A DNA stretch of 24,248 bases from a virus. Shown one piece after another: positions 14,888-22,806 of the stretch. The stretch covers positions 1 to 24,248 of IMG/VR virus record IMGVR_UViG_3300030111_000016. The stretch is one strand, 5' to 3'. Under the pieces are notes generated by a model. It had not been told where the DNA came from. It was given only the letters and a program-made list of their open reading frames with translations, and did not search any database. The number at the start of each line of letters is the position of its first letter. Position 1 is the first letter of the stretch. A program made the position numbers and the translations under genes.

Positions 14888-17610
14888 TGGCGAATAAGCG
14901 AGTCAAGGACCTGACGCTCGATACGGACCTTGATGGGACCGAGAGCGTATTGCTCGATTCATCGATTGGCACCCGCCGCGTTGCACTCTCATCTCTGATC
15001 GCCGCGGCCAAGGGGGCGCCCGGATCGAAGGGCATTGTGAGCGACACTGCGCCCGACAATGCCCAGGGCGCGAACGGCGACTGGTGGTGGCGCTCATCCG
15101 GCGAGTTTTACATCAAAGAAACCGGCGCCTATGTCTATAAGTTCAAGGTCCTTCTGGCGACGACGGCACCCGATGTGCCTCCACCGGAAGAAATCGACGA
15201 GAGCGACGACGGCACGGTCGTCCCTGATGACGCAGAGTTCATTGTGACGGCATCCGGCGACGATTTCCGTCTTGGTGCTCCGGTCACTGACGATTTCCGC
15301 GTCGTGGTAAATGGCACATCGATTCCATTTCCGTTTGTGGCCGCGAAACTCGAATATTTCCAATCGAACAGTTCCGCGCAGCGTGACGTCTATGCCCTGA
15401 CCAGCGCTGGAGCCTGGTACATTTGGACCGGACTTGGGACAGGATCTGGAGGGCTCGGATTTACACCAACGACCGATCCACATCCTGTCGACGAGGTTGA
15501 ACGCGACCCGACGATCCCAGTCGCCATATTGCCGTCTGGTGCGAAGGTCTATCGCTTCGCGACAGAGCACGCCGCCGCCATGGATCCCTACGTTATCGCG
15601 TCATTCAACGCGTCGAACCCCAATCACGACTACATCAAGGGGCTGGATCAGGTCCTGGCGGAGCTGGGCAAGACGGCCGATGATATTGTGCTGTCGACCC
15701 CGGGCACTCCGGCCGCCCGACTCACGGTCACCGGGACTGACTTTCAGATTGATTTCACGGCCGTGACGCTGACCGACGCCGTCGTCACGCCGTCCAAGGT
15801 CTACGATAAATTCGGCTCGTCGGTCACGGCGAATGCACCGACTTACAGCCTCACCGTCGACATTCCGTCCGGCTACACAAACACTTTGCTTGAGGTTGCG
15901 ATCAGCCTCAAGGATACCGAGAACGTCGTGGCAGATCTGTCCGGTGTCACGTTCGATGGCGTCGAGATGACGCGCATCGTGGCGGCGGATCAGGCCGTCT
16001 ATTCCACCCGGGACCGAACCTCCCGCTGGGTTGCGGTCGCGCCGGCAAGTGGCACCAAGGTCATCGTTGCGACGCCGAATTATGTCAGCGGCGCCAAGAA
16101 GGTGAAGTCAGCGTCGATTTCCGCAGTCATGTTCAAGGACGTGAATCAAGCGGCACCGGTCGGCGCGAATGTCGGACTTCAGGGTGTGCTGACAAACGCC
16201 ATCAATATTCCGATCACCACGCTGCACGTGAATTCGCTGCTCGACGCCCTGGTGATGATTTATTCGCAGAACACGAATCCCGTCACGCCTGGGAACGCCT
16301 CGCCTTTCGCCGATCAGGACGTCGGAAATTTTGACAATCAGCTCGGGCATGGCGTCTGGCGGGCGACCAAGGCCGCCCCGACGGCCGGCGCCACCACGGT
16401 GACCGGGACGATGCAAAACGGATCCGATTCGATCAATGCATCACTACTCGAAATTCGCGGCCTTGGAACGAGCAACACGTTCGATGTGGGTCCTTATGCC
16501 AGCACGAACGCCGGTAATGGTGGCCCCGACATCGCGACCGATGCTGTGCCGGCCGACTGGCCGGTCCCCGATGGCACCGGCCTCGATTCTGGGGGCGACC
16601 CGGATCCCGCGCCGACGCCGTCAACGTTCTGGGCCGGCGTCCTCGAATCCCATGGGTTCAATTCCGATCTGAGCCGCTCGTGGAACGACGCCGAGCTTGC
16701 GGGGTTTCGCGCTCATGCGTCCTCGATGCGCATGTTCGGTTTCGCGCGCCCGGCGCCCTATTCGACCTTCGCAACCGACACGCAGAATATCGATCTCATC
16801 GAGCGCGCGATGGCGAAGGGCTTCCGTGTGATGTATTGCCCGTTCACCTCGACGCCGATCGCGCCAAACACGCCGCTCGCGTCGTTCCCATCGGCAGCGA
16901 ACACGTCGCTCGTCAATTCGATGGGCGCGCGGCTCGCCGAGATTTCGGCTATCGCGTTGTCGCGCGCGTGGTCAACCGATCTTTTTGTGCTTGAGATGTT
17001 TAACGAAGCACTCAGCAGCCTGGGTCAGGCAAACCTGAAGACCGTGATGCAAATCTGGGTGGGGCTCATTCGTGCACAGCACCCGGATCTGTGGCTCGGC
17101 GCGATGGGCAACGGGCGCGAGGGCACCAATGGGTATGAGCCGTATTACAAGGGATGGTTGCGCACCGGGCCGTTGACCGATCCGCGCATGGGCGAGCACA
17201 GAATTGCTTATGGCCATCACCAGTATGACCCGTTCGCCTTCACGCATCAGGGGACCTCCACCGACGGCTCGCGGCCGACCGGCATCCATTATCCGACGTC
17301 CGGGTTTGGGCTGACGCAAATCCGCGCGCAGTATCAGGAATTCCGGGCGTGGGCGAACGCGCAGGCAGTGCAGATCTATTGTGGCGAGACCGGCGCCGCA
17401 CGGTTCGCACCCAGCCTTGCGGAGCGGCTGCAGTACGCCGCTGACGTGTTTCAGGCCGCGCGCGAGAGCGTGATCCCGCAATGGCTATGGTGCGACGACA
17501 CCTCCAACTCAGGACTCGGAAACGCCCATTTCTCGATCATGCAGGGCAGCGCGGGCGCGGCGGTTTTCACGCCAGAATGGGCAGCGAAGCTTGGAGAGCC
17601 CGGAACCTAA
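14887..17610 (+). CDS. Tail fibre/spike with C-terminal GH5-like glycoside hydrolase domain
   Basis: A 907-aa modular protein, probably a receptor-binding fibre with depolymerase activity. Residues 1-60 (VKDLTLDTDLDGTESVLLDS, KGAPGSKG) are typical of tail fibre anchors. About 305-525 is an Ig/beta-sandwich-like domain (SGVTFDGVEMTRI, RWVAVAPASGTKVIV). A Pro/Gly/Asp-rich linker at 550-578 leads to a TIM-barrel-like enzyme domain (about 578-907). This shows GH5-like catalytic features: NEA with E707 as acid/base (VLEMFNEA), the H778-Y780 pair in HHQYDPFAFTHQG, E834 as nucleophile in IYCGETGA, and a late Trp (PQWLWCDD). These suit a clan GH-A retaining beta-glycanase; substrate cannot be read. 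TGATG couples it to gp46. Its stop overlaps the convergent minus gene by four bases. A lysogenic-conversion enzyme is less likely because of the fibre N-terminus. Confidence 0.85.
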   Translation: MANKRVKDLTLDTDLDGTESVLLDSSIGTRRVALSSLIAAAKGAPGSKGIVSDTAPDNAQGANGDWWWRSSGEFYIKETGAYVYKFKVLLATTAPDVPPPEEIDESDDGTVVPDDAEFIVTASGDDFRLGAPVTDDFRVVVNGTSIPFPFVAAKLEYFQSNSSAQRDVYALTSAGAWYIWTGLGTGSGGLGFTPTTDPHPVDEVERDPTIPVAILPSGAKVYRFATEHAAAMDPYVIASFNASNPNHDYIKGLDQVLAELGKTADDIVLSTPGTPAARLTVTGTDFQIDFTAVTLTDAVVTPSKVYDKFGSSVTANAPTYSLTVDIPSGYTNTLLEVAISLKDTENVVADLSGVTFDGVEMTRIVAADQAVYSTRDRTSRWVAVAPASGTKVIVATPNYVSGAKKVKSASISAVMFKDVNQAAPVGANVGLQGVLTNAINIPITTLHVNSLLDALVMIYSQNTNPVTPGNASPFADQDVGNFDNQLGHGVWRATKAAPTAGATTVTGTMQNGSDSINASLLEIRGLGTSNTFDVGPYASTNAGNGGPDIATDAVPADWPVPDGTGLDSGGDPDPAPTPSTFWAGVLESHGFNSDLSRSWNDAELAGFRAHASSMRMFGFARPAPYSTFATDTQNIDLIERAMAKGFRVMYCPFTSTPIAPNTPLASFPSAANTSLVNSMGARLAEISAIALSRAWSTDLFVLEMFNEALSSLGQANLKTVMQIWVGLIRAQHPDLWLGAMGNGREGTNGYEPYYKGWLRTGPLTDPRMGEHRIAYGHHQYDPFAFTHQGTSTDGSRPTGIHYPTSGFGLTQIRAQYQEFRAWANAQAVQIYCGETGAARFAPSLAERLQYAADVFQAARESVIPQWLWCDDTSNSGLGNAHFSIMQGSAGAAVFTPEWAAKLGEPGT

Positions 17611-18308
17611 CGCGCGGTCGCGAGAGCGAGATCCATGGCCCTGGTGAATTCGCGTGCGTAAGTCTGAGACTGGACGCGCGCGGCGACCTCGAAGAATGCA
17701 AACCGGCTCTGGTATGCCGGAGCGCGTGTGAAGATGAACATCATCTTCAGGTTTCTGCTGGTGCCGGGCTGAAAAATGCCGCGCACCCGACCGATCGTTC
17801 CGACAAAGAATTTCCCGGAGCCCTTGCTGTTTTGAGACGCGTCTCGCGAAGACCCGAGGTCTGAAAGGATCCGCTGATAAAGCCCGCGCCGCACGTTGCC
17901 GTAGCTGTCCTTCGGTGCGCCGCGCGCGGGGATCGCGTACTCGTCCCGTCCCAGCACGCCACCATGTCTCAACGCGCCCTCAAATCGCTTGTTGCTGCGG
18001 CTTCCACCACGCACCTGCGGGAGAAGGTATTTCGCGGCTGGCGTTCCCTTGGGTGCAAAGTCCTTGAACCAGACCTCGGCATATTGACGCTGCTTTGTCG
18101 CCGGTCGCAGCATCAGCGAATTCAGCGTGAAGGGTGTCGGCCGGTCGAAGACGCGGCGCATTTCGGAGATTTCCGCATTCTTGATGACCTGTCCGGTGCG
18201 CGTGAGTGCGACGGCGATCGCAAACGGCAGCTGTCTTTGTGTCAGCCTGTCAAGGGCCGTCGTCAGTTCACGACTATCCCATTCGATCCGGACTCCTGCG
18301 CCGTTCAT
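17607..18308 (-). CDS. Conserved phage protein of unknown function, inverted in the late operon
   Basis: The only credible minus-strand gene in the window, 233 aa, ATG at 18308 with GGGGA seven bases upstream. It is real rather than a shadow: the + strand frames opposite it give low-complexity, Arg-rich sequences, while this frame has a balanced composition. Visible blocks are VDRPTPFTLNSLMLRPA-like (residues about 54-70), KYLLPQVRGGSR, YAIPARGAPKDSYGNVRRGL and a C-terminal helix FEVAARVQSQTYAREFTRAMDLALATAR (split here as FFEVAARVQ and TRAMDLALATAR). From memory these resemble small virion-associated or tail-completion-like proteins of proteobacterial phages, but I cannot name a family. It converges on the hydrolase fibre (four-base CTAA overlap) with no terminator between. 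It diverges from gp47, so it needs its own promoter. Confidence 0.75.
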   Translation of the reverse strand: MNGAGVRIEWDSRELTTALDRLTQRQLPFAIAVALTRTGQVIKNAEISEMRRVFDRPTPFTLNSLMLRPATKQRQYAEVWFKDFAPKGTPAAKYLLPQVRGGSRSNKRFEGALRHGGVLGRDEYAIPARGAPKDSYGNVRRGLYQRILSDLGSSRDASQNSKGSGKFFVGTIGRVRGIFQPGTSRNLKMMFIFTRAPAYQSRFAFFEVAARVQSQTYAREFTRAMDLALATAR

Positions 18309-18378
18309 TCCATCGTCCCCGGCGATTACGCGGGCCGTGCCCGGTTTATATGGTTGAGACCATCAGGGAGAGCATCTG
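18309..18378. promoter_or_regulatory. Divergent spacer with AT-rich patch, candidate promoter region
   Basis: This 70-base gap is the only divergent intergenic region in the window. It must hold at least a promoter for the minus-strand gene. An AT-rich patch (GGTTTATATGG at 18343-18353) stands out in GC-rich surroundings. Read on the minus strand it contains TATAAA (18350-18345), a fair -10 box, about 37 bases from the ATG. I see no convincing -35 box. GGGAG at 18366-18370 is the ribosome site for the gp47 GTG on the + strand. Confidence 0.3.
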
Positions 18379-19434
18379 GTGGCATTTCAACGACCCACTT
18401 TAGCGCAAATCGTCGAACGCGTGCAGCAGGACTTCGTGTCTCGCCTGGCGCTCGCCGGCGCGGTCCTGCGCCGCTCCGCGCTCTATGTGTTCGCGCGCGT
18501 GCTCGCCGGCGCAACCCATGGCCTCTACGGGTACATTCAGTGGGTGTCCAGGCAGCTTTTCCCAGATCAGGCCGACGGCGAGTATCTCGTCCGCCACGCA
18601 TCGCTCTATGGGCTGACCCGACTCGCGGCAACATTCGCGACAGGAAATATAACGATCACCGGCACCGACACTGCGGTGATCCCCGCCGGCTCTGTCGTGC
18701 AGCGCGCCGACGAGCTGCAATATGAAACGACCGAGGAAGTGACGATTTCGTCCGGCACGGCGACCGCGGCCGTGATCGCCCGCACCGCTGGCGATGACGG
18801 AAACGCAGATGTTGGCACCGCGCTTAATTTCATTTCGCCGATCGCCGGGGTCAACCCCGGTGCCGAGGTTGCGGCAGGTGGTATCGTCGACGGAGAAGAT
18901 CCCGAGACGGACGATCGCCTTCGGGAGCGTTTGCTTCTGCGCACGCGCAAGCCGCCGCTCGGGGGCGCAGATCATGATTACGAGCGCTGGGCGAGAGAGA
19001 TTGCAGGAGTCACGCGCGTGTGGGTCTACCCGCTCGAGGACGGTCCCGGCACGGTAGGTGTTCGCTTCGTGGTGGACGACGACCCCGACAGCATCATCCC
19101 CGACAGTGGCAAGGTGGCCGAGGTTCAGGCGCTGATCGACTATTATAAACCCGTCACCGCGACCGTCACGGTTTCCGCGCCTGTCGAGGTCGCGCTCGAT
19201 TTTGAGATTGCGCCGGCACCGGACACGACGGCTGTACGCGCGGCGATCGAGGCGCAGTTACGCGATCTGATTCGCCGCGAGGCCGAGCCGGGCGGGACGA
19301 TCCTGCTTTCTCATATCCGGGAGGCAATCTCGCTGGCGACCGGCGAAAATGACTATGTCATGTCGGCTCCGGCGGCCGACGTCGAGAACGATCCGGGCGA
19401 CATTTCCACATTCGGTGAAATCACGTGGACCTGA
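18379..19434 (+). CDS. Baseplate J protein (Mu gp47-like)
   Basis: Wedge component of the baseplate of contractile tails, related to P2 gpJ and T4 gp6. The 351-aa sequence contains the family series: FQRPTLAQIVERVQQDFVSR at the N-terminus, LFPDQADGEYLVRHASLYGL (a hallmark of baseplate J proteins), GTDTAVIPAGSVVQRADELQ, then DRLRERLLLRTRKPPLGGAD and DYERWAREIAGVTRVWVYPL. The C-terminal ends with the usual beta pair (VENDPGDISTFGEITW). Start is GTG 18379 with GGGAG eight bases ahead. In Mu it follows gp46 directly; here it stands 3.5 kb downstream, after the fibre and the minus-strand gene. Confidence 0.95.
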   Translation: MAFQRPTLAQIVERVQQDFVSRLALAGAVLRRSALYVFARVLAGATHGLYGYIQWVSRQLFPDQADGEYLVRHASLYGLTRLAATFATGNITITGTDTAVIPAGSVVQRADELQYETTEEVTISSGTATAAVIARTAGDDGNADVGTALNFISPIAGVNPGAEVAAGGIVDGEDPETDDRLRERLLLRTRKPPLGGADHDYERWAREIAGVTRVWVYPLEDGPGTVGVRFVVDDDPDSIIPDSGKVAEVQALIDYYKPVTATVTVSAPVEVALDFEIAPAPDTTAVRAAIEAQLRDLIRREAEPGGTILLSHIREAISLATGENDYVMSAPAADVENDPGDISTFGEITWT

Positions 19435-19437
19435 CAG

Positions 19438-20139
19438 ATGGCATATGACTTTCCCGACAGCGGCGACAATCGTATTTCAATTTCCAGCGGGATTGCGTCC
19501 GCGCTTCCGCTAACCTTTTCGTGGTGGGTACAACTCAAGAACCACACCGACGGAAAAAGTCACGGCGGCGTGTGCCTTGCTCGGGTCGGCGCCGGATTTG
19601 GCGATTATTATTTCGGATTTGTGTCAAGCGCGGGTGTGGTCACGGCTGTCGCCGCCGCAGGAGGCTCGTCGAGCGCGGCGACAGCCGGCACAATTTCGGA
19701 CGAGAACCCGCATCACTGCCTGACCGAATTTGCAACGACGACCAGCCGGACGGCGGCGTTGGACGGATCGGCCGGCTCACCGGAGACAACCTCGCGCGTT
19801 CCCACCATGACATCTCTTCAAACGAGTGTCGGATGCTTCTTCGGATCGGCAGGGGCCGTGTTCAACGGCCAAAACCACGTTATTTGGGGCGTCGGCGTTT
19901 GGAACACGACGCTATCCTCGCCCGAAAAGGTGGCACTCGCTGCCGGCGAGAGCCCGCTCAAAATCGCCCGCGCGAATTTGATCTGGGCGCCCGATCTCAT
20001 CTCCACACCGTGGGACCCGATCACCGCCGCAAATCTCACTGTATCCGGTGCGGGGCTCGCCGCGACCCCCTCTGGCCTTCGCCTGCCGCGCGTTCGCGGT
20101 GGTCTCATTCGTCCGGGCGGCATTCGTCTGGCCGCATAG
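19438..20139 (+). CDS. LamG/concanavalin-like domain protein, probable virion adhesin
   Basis: A 233-aa protein with the pattern of a single LamG/ConA-like jelly roll: early strands SGIASALPLTFSWWVQLKNH, middle strands GDYYFGFVSSAGVVTAVAAA, the HCLTEFATTTSRTAALDGSAG step, and the signature end VIWGVGVWNTTLSSPEKVAL with the following helix AAGESPLKI. Such folds bind sugars or proteins. Its C-terminus (LPRVRGGLIRPGGIRLAA) is a basic, glycine-rich tail that may anchor it. No signal peptide is present, so export is not expected and a virion role is likely. It starts four bases after the gp47 stop, with no clear ribosome site of its own, so translational reinitiation is plausible. It sits between gp47 and gp48, where Mu has no gene. 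Its function is inferred from fold and place. Confidence 0.7.
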   Translation: MAYDFPDSGDNRISISSGIASALPLTFSWWVQLKNHTDGKSHGGVCLARVGAGFGDYYFGFVSSAGVVTAVAAAGGSSSAATAGTISDENPHHCLTEFATTTSRTAALDGSAGSPETTSRVPTMTSLQTSVGCFFGSAGAVFNGQNHVIWGVGVWNTTLSSPEKVALAAGESPLKIARANLIWAPDLISTPWDPITAANLTVSGAGLAATPSGLRLPRVRGGLIRPGGIRLAA

Positions 20140-20151
20140 GAGTAACCGATC

Positions 20152-20913
20152 ATGAAATATCTCGGCGATATCGTCCCAGGTCAGGTGCTGCGCTTCCTGT
20201 GGGAGACGGCCGGACTTTCCGGTCAGTCGATCACGCGTGCCACCGACGGCACGATTTCCGTCTACAAGGACAACGGCGCCACCCAGACGACAACGGGTGT
20301 GTCAGGCACCGAGGACTTCGACAGCCTTACCGGCATTCATTCCTGCGCCATCGACACCAGTGCCGACGGCACGTTTTATTCTGCCGGTTCTGATTTTGCG
20401 GTGGTCCTTTCCGGCGCCGTGATCGATGGACAGACCGTCAACGCCGTGCTCGCGCATTTCTCGATTGCCAACCGCTCCGCGCTGCGGCCGACCACTGCCG
20501 GCCGCACACTCGACGTGTCGGCCACAGGCGAGGCGGGCATTGACCTGGCGAATGTCGGATCTCCGACGACCGCCCTCAATCTTTCCGGCACAACCATCAA
20601 GGAGGTGACCGACGCGGCGGCGCGCGAGGTCACGATCGCCGGATATCTCGACACTGAGATTGCGTCCATCAAGGCCATTACCGACACGCTCGTGCTTGCA
20701 GATATCGCCGACGCCGTCCTCGACGAGGCCGTTGAGGGTTCCGTGACCTTGCGTGAATCGGTACGCCTTGCGAACGCCGCGCTCGGTGGCAAGGCATCGG
20801 GGCTTGACGGCACCAGTCCTGTATATCGCGATCTCGCTGACACCAAGGACAGACTTTCCGCGACGGTGGATTCGGACGGCAACCGCACGGCTGTAACGCG
20901 GGACCTGACGTGA
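20152..20913 (+). CDS. Phage tail appendage protein (fibre-like), function not defined
   Basis: A 253-aa protein I recognise only as typical of phage tail regions. Residues 1-110 are beta-rich (MKYLGDIVPGQVLRFLWETA, ISVYKDNGATQTTTGVSG, FYSAGSDFAVVLSGAVIDGQ), similar to N-terminal domains of phage structural proteins that carry accessory fibres. Residues 165-250 hold the helical repeat style ADIADAVLDEAVEGSVTLRE and VRLANAALGGKASG, a sequence style recurring in phage fibre and neck proteins. No catalytic motif, signal peptide or membrane segment is seen. AGGAG at 20138-20142 gives a good ribosome site. The stop lies one base before the gp48 ATG region (TGAC ATG). It may form an adapter linking the LamG protein or fibres to the baseplate, which is a guess from order alone. 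Confidence 0.65.
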   Translation: MKYLGDIVPGQVLRFLWETAGLSGQSITRATDGTISVYKDNGATQTTTGVSGTEDFDSLTGIHSCAIDTSADGTFYSAGSDFAVVLSGAVIDGQTVNAVLAHFSIANRSALRPTTAGRTLDVSATGEAGIDLANVGSPTTALNLSGTTIKEVTDAAAREVTIAGYLDTEIASIKAITDTLVLADIADAVLDEAVEGSVTLRESVRLANAALGGKASGLDGTSPVYRDLADTKDRLSATVDSDGNRTAVTRDLT

Positions 20914-20914
20914 C

Positions 20915-20971
20915 ATGTTTGGGCATCACTATTTTGGCGTTCGCTATTTTGGCGCCGGGTATTTCGGTCCG
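20915..20971 (+). repeat. 15-base YFG-encoding repeats at the start of gp48-like gene
   Basis: TATTTTGGC units recur with a 15-base period (20929, 20944, and TATTTCGGT at 20959), encoding HHYFG, VRYFG and AGYFG after an initial MFG. Confidence 0.8.
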
Positions 20972-21568
20972 GCCGGCGTGCCGTCGGTGCTGCCTGATCC
21001 CCTCCCACCCCCCAAGCTCGCGCCGCCGCCGCTTTCAGATCTGGGGTTTTCCTATCTGCGCCAGCTGTTCACTCTGCTACCGACAGGCGCCGCGTGGCCG
21101 CGTGAACCCGGGACGTGGCTTTACCGGGTCCTGCAGGCGGTTTCCGAGGAATTGGCGCGCGTTCACGGTCGCGCCGAGGACCTTTTGCGCGAAATGGATC
21201 CGCGCTCGACGATTGAACTCATTGCGGAGTGGGAGGCGATGGTTGGCCTTCCGGATCCCTGCATCACCGCACCCCAAACGCTGCAAGCGCGACGCGACGC
21301 AGTCGTCGCCCAACTCACCAGCGAGAACGGCCAGAATGAAGCGTTCTATGTCGCGCTCGCCGCCCGTCTCGGCTACGAGATCACGATCACCTACCCGGCG
21401 CTGCACACCTGGCGCGTCAACGCTCCCGAGCAATCGATTCGCCTCTTTCGCGCCGGGCGGTCGGTGGCTGGGGACCGCGTGCGCGAATGGGGAAATGACG
21501 TCCTGGAGTGCGCGATCTCTCACCGCAAGCCGTCGCACACCGTCCTCGAATTTGCCTATGGGAGCTGA
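20915..21568 (+). CDS. Mu gp48-like tail protein (YmfQ/DUF2313)
   Basis: Baseplate protein linking wedge proteins to fibres; in Mu-like phages gp48 follows gp47 and precedes the fibre gene. The core (residues 45-217) matches: LRQLFTLLPTGAAWPREPGT, LLREMDPRSTIELIAEWEAM, VGLPDPC, ARRDAVVAQLTSENGQNEAF and a C-terminal ISHRKPSHTVLEFAYGS. In front is an extra segment of about 40 residues (four FG units in MFGHHYFGVRYFGAGYFGP, then a Pro-rich linker PSVLPDPLPPPKLAPPP). Small YFG-repeat proteins occur on their own in some alphaproteobacterial phages, so this may be a fusion. It begins one base after the previous stop without a clear ribosome site. An alternative start at internal ATGs would cut into the core, so the long form is preferred. 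Confidence 0.9.
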   Translation: MFGHHYFGVRYFGAGYFGPAGVPSVLPDPLPPPKLAPPPLSDLGFSYLRQLFTLLPTGAAWPREPGTWLYRVLQAVSEELARVHGRAEDLLREMDPRSTIELIAEWEAMVGLPDPCITAPQTLQARRDAVVAQLTSENGQNEAFYVALAARLGYEITITYPALHTWRVNAPEQSIRLFRAGRSVAGDRVREWGNDVLECAISHRKPSHTVLEFAYGS

Positions 21569-21573
21569 CCGCT

Positions 21574-22806
21574 ATGCATAAGATCGATGGCTCTGGGAAT
21601 GTGAGCGGCCTGTTTACCGAGGGTAATCCAGCCACCGCGCAGCTGGCGACGGCCGTCACGGCCGACTGGCTGAATGCGGTGCAGACCGAGGTGGTGAACG
21701 TGATCGCCGCGGCGGGCCTCGTGCTCAACAAGGCGGACAACACGCAGTTGCGCCAGGCGCTGACCATTCTCAGTCAGGGCCGGCTGAACACTCCGTTCAA
21801 GCCGCGCGCGTCGTCGCCGGCGAATATGCGCATCATTCTCGGTGCCGGCTTCGTGTTTCGGCCTCCGACGCTCTCGCCGATCGGAGAGCAGACGACGCCC
21901 GTGTTCATCGCGCCTGGATCGAATGCACGTATTGACCGCGTGGTCGTCGACATCGCGACCGGAATTCTCGAGGTTGTCGCCGGCGCGGCGTCGGCCTCAC
22001 CATCTCCGCCTGACATCCCGACCGGCAAGCTCCCCATCGCGCAGGTGGTTTTGATCGCCGGGCAGACCAGCATCCTCACCACCGACATTGTTGACGAGCG
22101 CGCGATCTGGGCGCTCGGGCTGGGCCAGGCAGCGTTTGCCAATCTCAACGGAAATGTGGTGATGGTGAATAACAGCCTCGTTGCCAAGGGCGCGATTCCC
22201 ATCGGTGGAGAGATCAGTTATCCATGCGCCGCGCTGCCGGACCCGCTGGACGGCGAAGGCACGTTCCAGTGGTCCGAAGGTGCGGCGCTTTTGCGCTCGG
22301 TCTATCCCGTTTGCTTCTCGCGCATGGGAGTGGTGCACGGCGCCGGGACGACCACGGAGCAGGCTGAGTCGAATTTGTATTTCTGCCTGCCCGATCGGCG
22401 CGGGTATGTCATGCGCGGAGTCGACTTCGAAGCTGGGCGAGATCCAGACAAATCTTCCCGTGAGCAGCAGGCGCCGGGTGGAAACACCGGCAATCTTGTC
22501 GGCTCGGTGCAGGGCGATAGCATGCGCCGGCATCAGCACGAATCCCCGTTCATGGGGACCGATGGTGGGTTTGGCATATTCGGCGCGCGATTCACCGCAT
22601 GGCCTTACGGCTACTCCGGGCGGACAAGGACCGGCAACCGTGTCGGCGACAATGGTGCGTCCGGCCAGTCGCGACAGACGCTGCTCACCAGTCCGCAAAC
22701 GGCAGCGGACGGCACCCTCGACAACCGCGGCGAATTGAACGCCGCGGGCGCCGGCGAGACGCGCATGAAAAACCAATACACGCGCTTTGCGGTGCGTGTT
22801 CTATAG
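21574..22806 (+). CDS. Tail fibre with collar domain
   Basis: Receptor-binding or short tail fibre. The 410-aa product starts with HKIDGSGNVSGLFTEGNPAT and VTADWLNAVQTEVVNVIAAA, a very common N-terminus of fibres that attach to Mu/P2-type baseplates. A beta middle part (IDRVVVDIATGILEVVAGAA) follows, and the C-terminal half is a tail-collar-like domain: ALLRSVYPVCFSRMG, FCLPDRRGYVMRGVD and MRRHQHESPFM. The HxH there is the usual metal-site-like element in collar-type fibre tips. The end (NQYTRFAVRVL) is a typical trimeric terminus. ATG 21574 with GGGAG at 21560-21564 is chosen; an earlier in-frame ATG at 21508 lies inside gp48 and gives an unrelated 22-residue lead. It is the second fibre in the window, distinct from the hydrolase fibre, and no chaperone gene follows it. 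Confidence 0.92.
   Translation: MHKIDGSGNVSGLFTEGNPATAQLATAVTADWLNAVQTEVVNVIAAAGLVLNKADNTQLRQALTILSQGRLNTPFKPRASSPANMRIILGAGFVFRPPTLSPIGEQTTPVFIAPGSNARIDRVVVDIATGILEVVAGAASASPSPPDIPTGKLPIAQVVLIAGQTSILTTDIVDERAIWALGLGQAAFANLNGNVVMVNNSLVAKGAIPIGGEISYPCAALPDPLDGEGTFQWSEGAALLRSVYPVCFSRMGVVHGAGTTTEQAESNLYFCLPDRRGYVMRGVDFEAGRDPDKSSREQQAPGGNTGNLVGSVQGDSMRRHQHESPFMGTDGGFGIFGARFTAWPYGYSGRTRTGNRVGDNGASGQSRQTLLTSPQTAADGTLDNRGELNAAGAGETRMKNQYTRFAVRVL

Noticed and set aside
17964-18725. Plus-strand ORF (253 codons) crossing the inverted gene and gp47 start
   Set aside because: Low-complexity Arg-rich translation. The minus gene and gp47 explain the same DNA with well-formed proteins.
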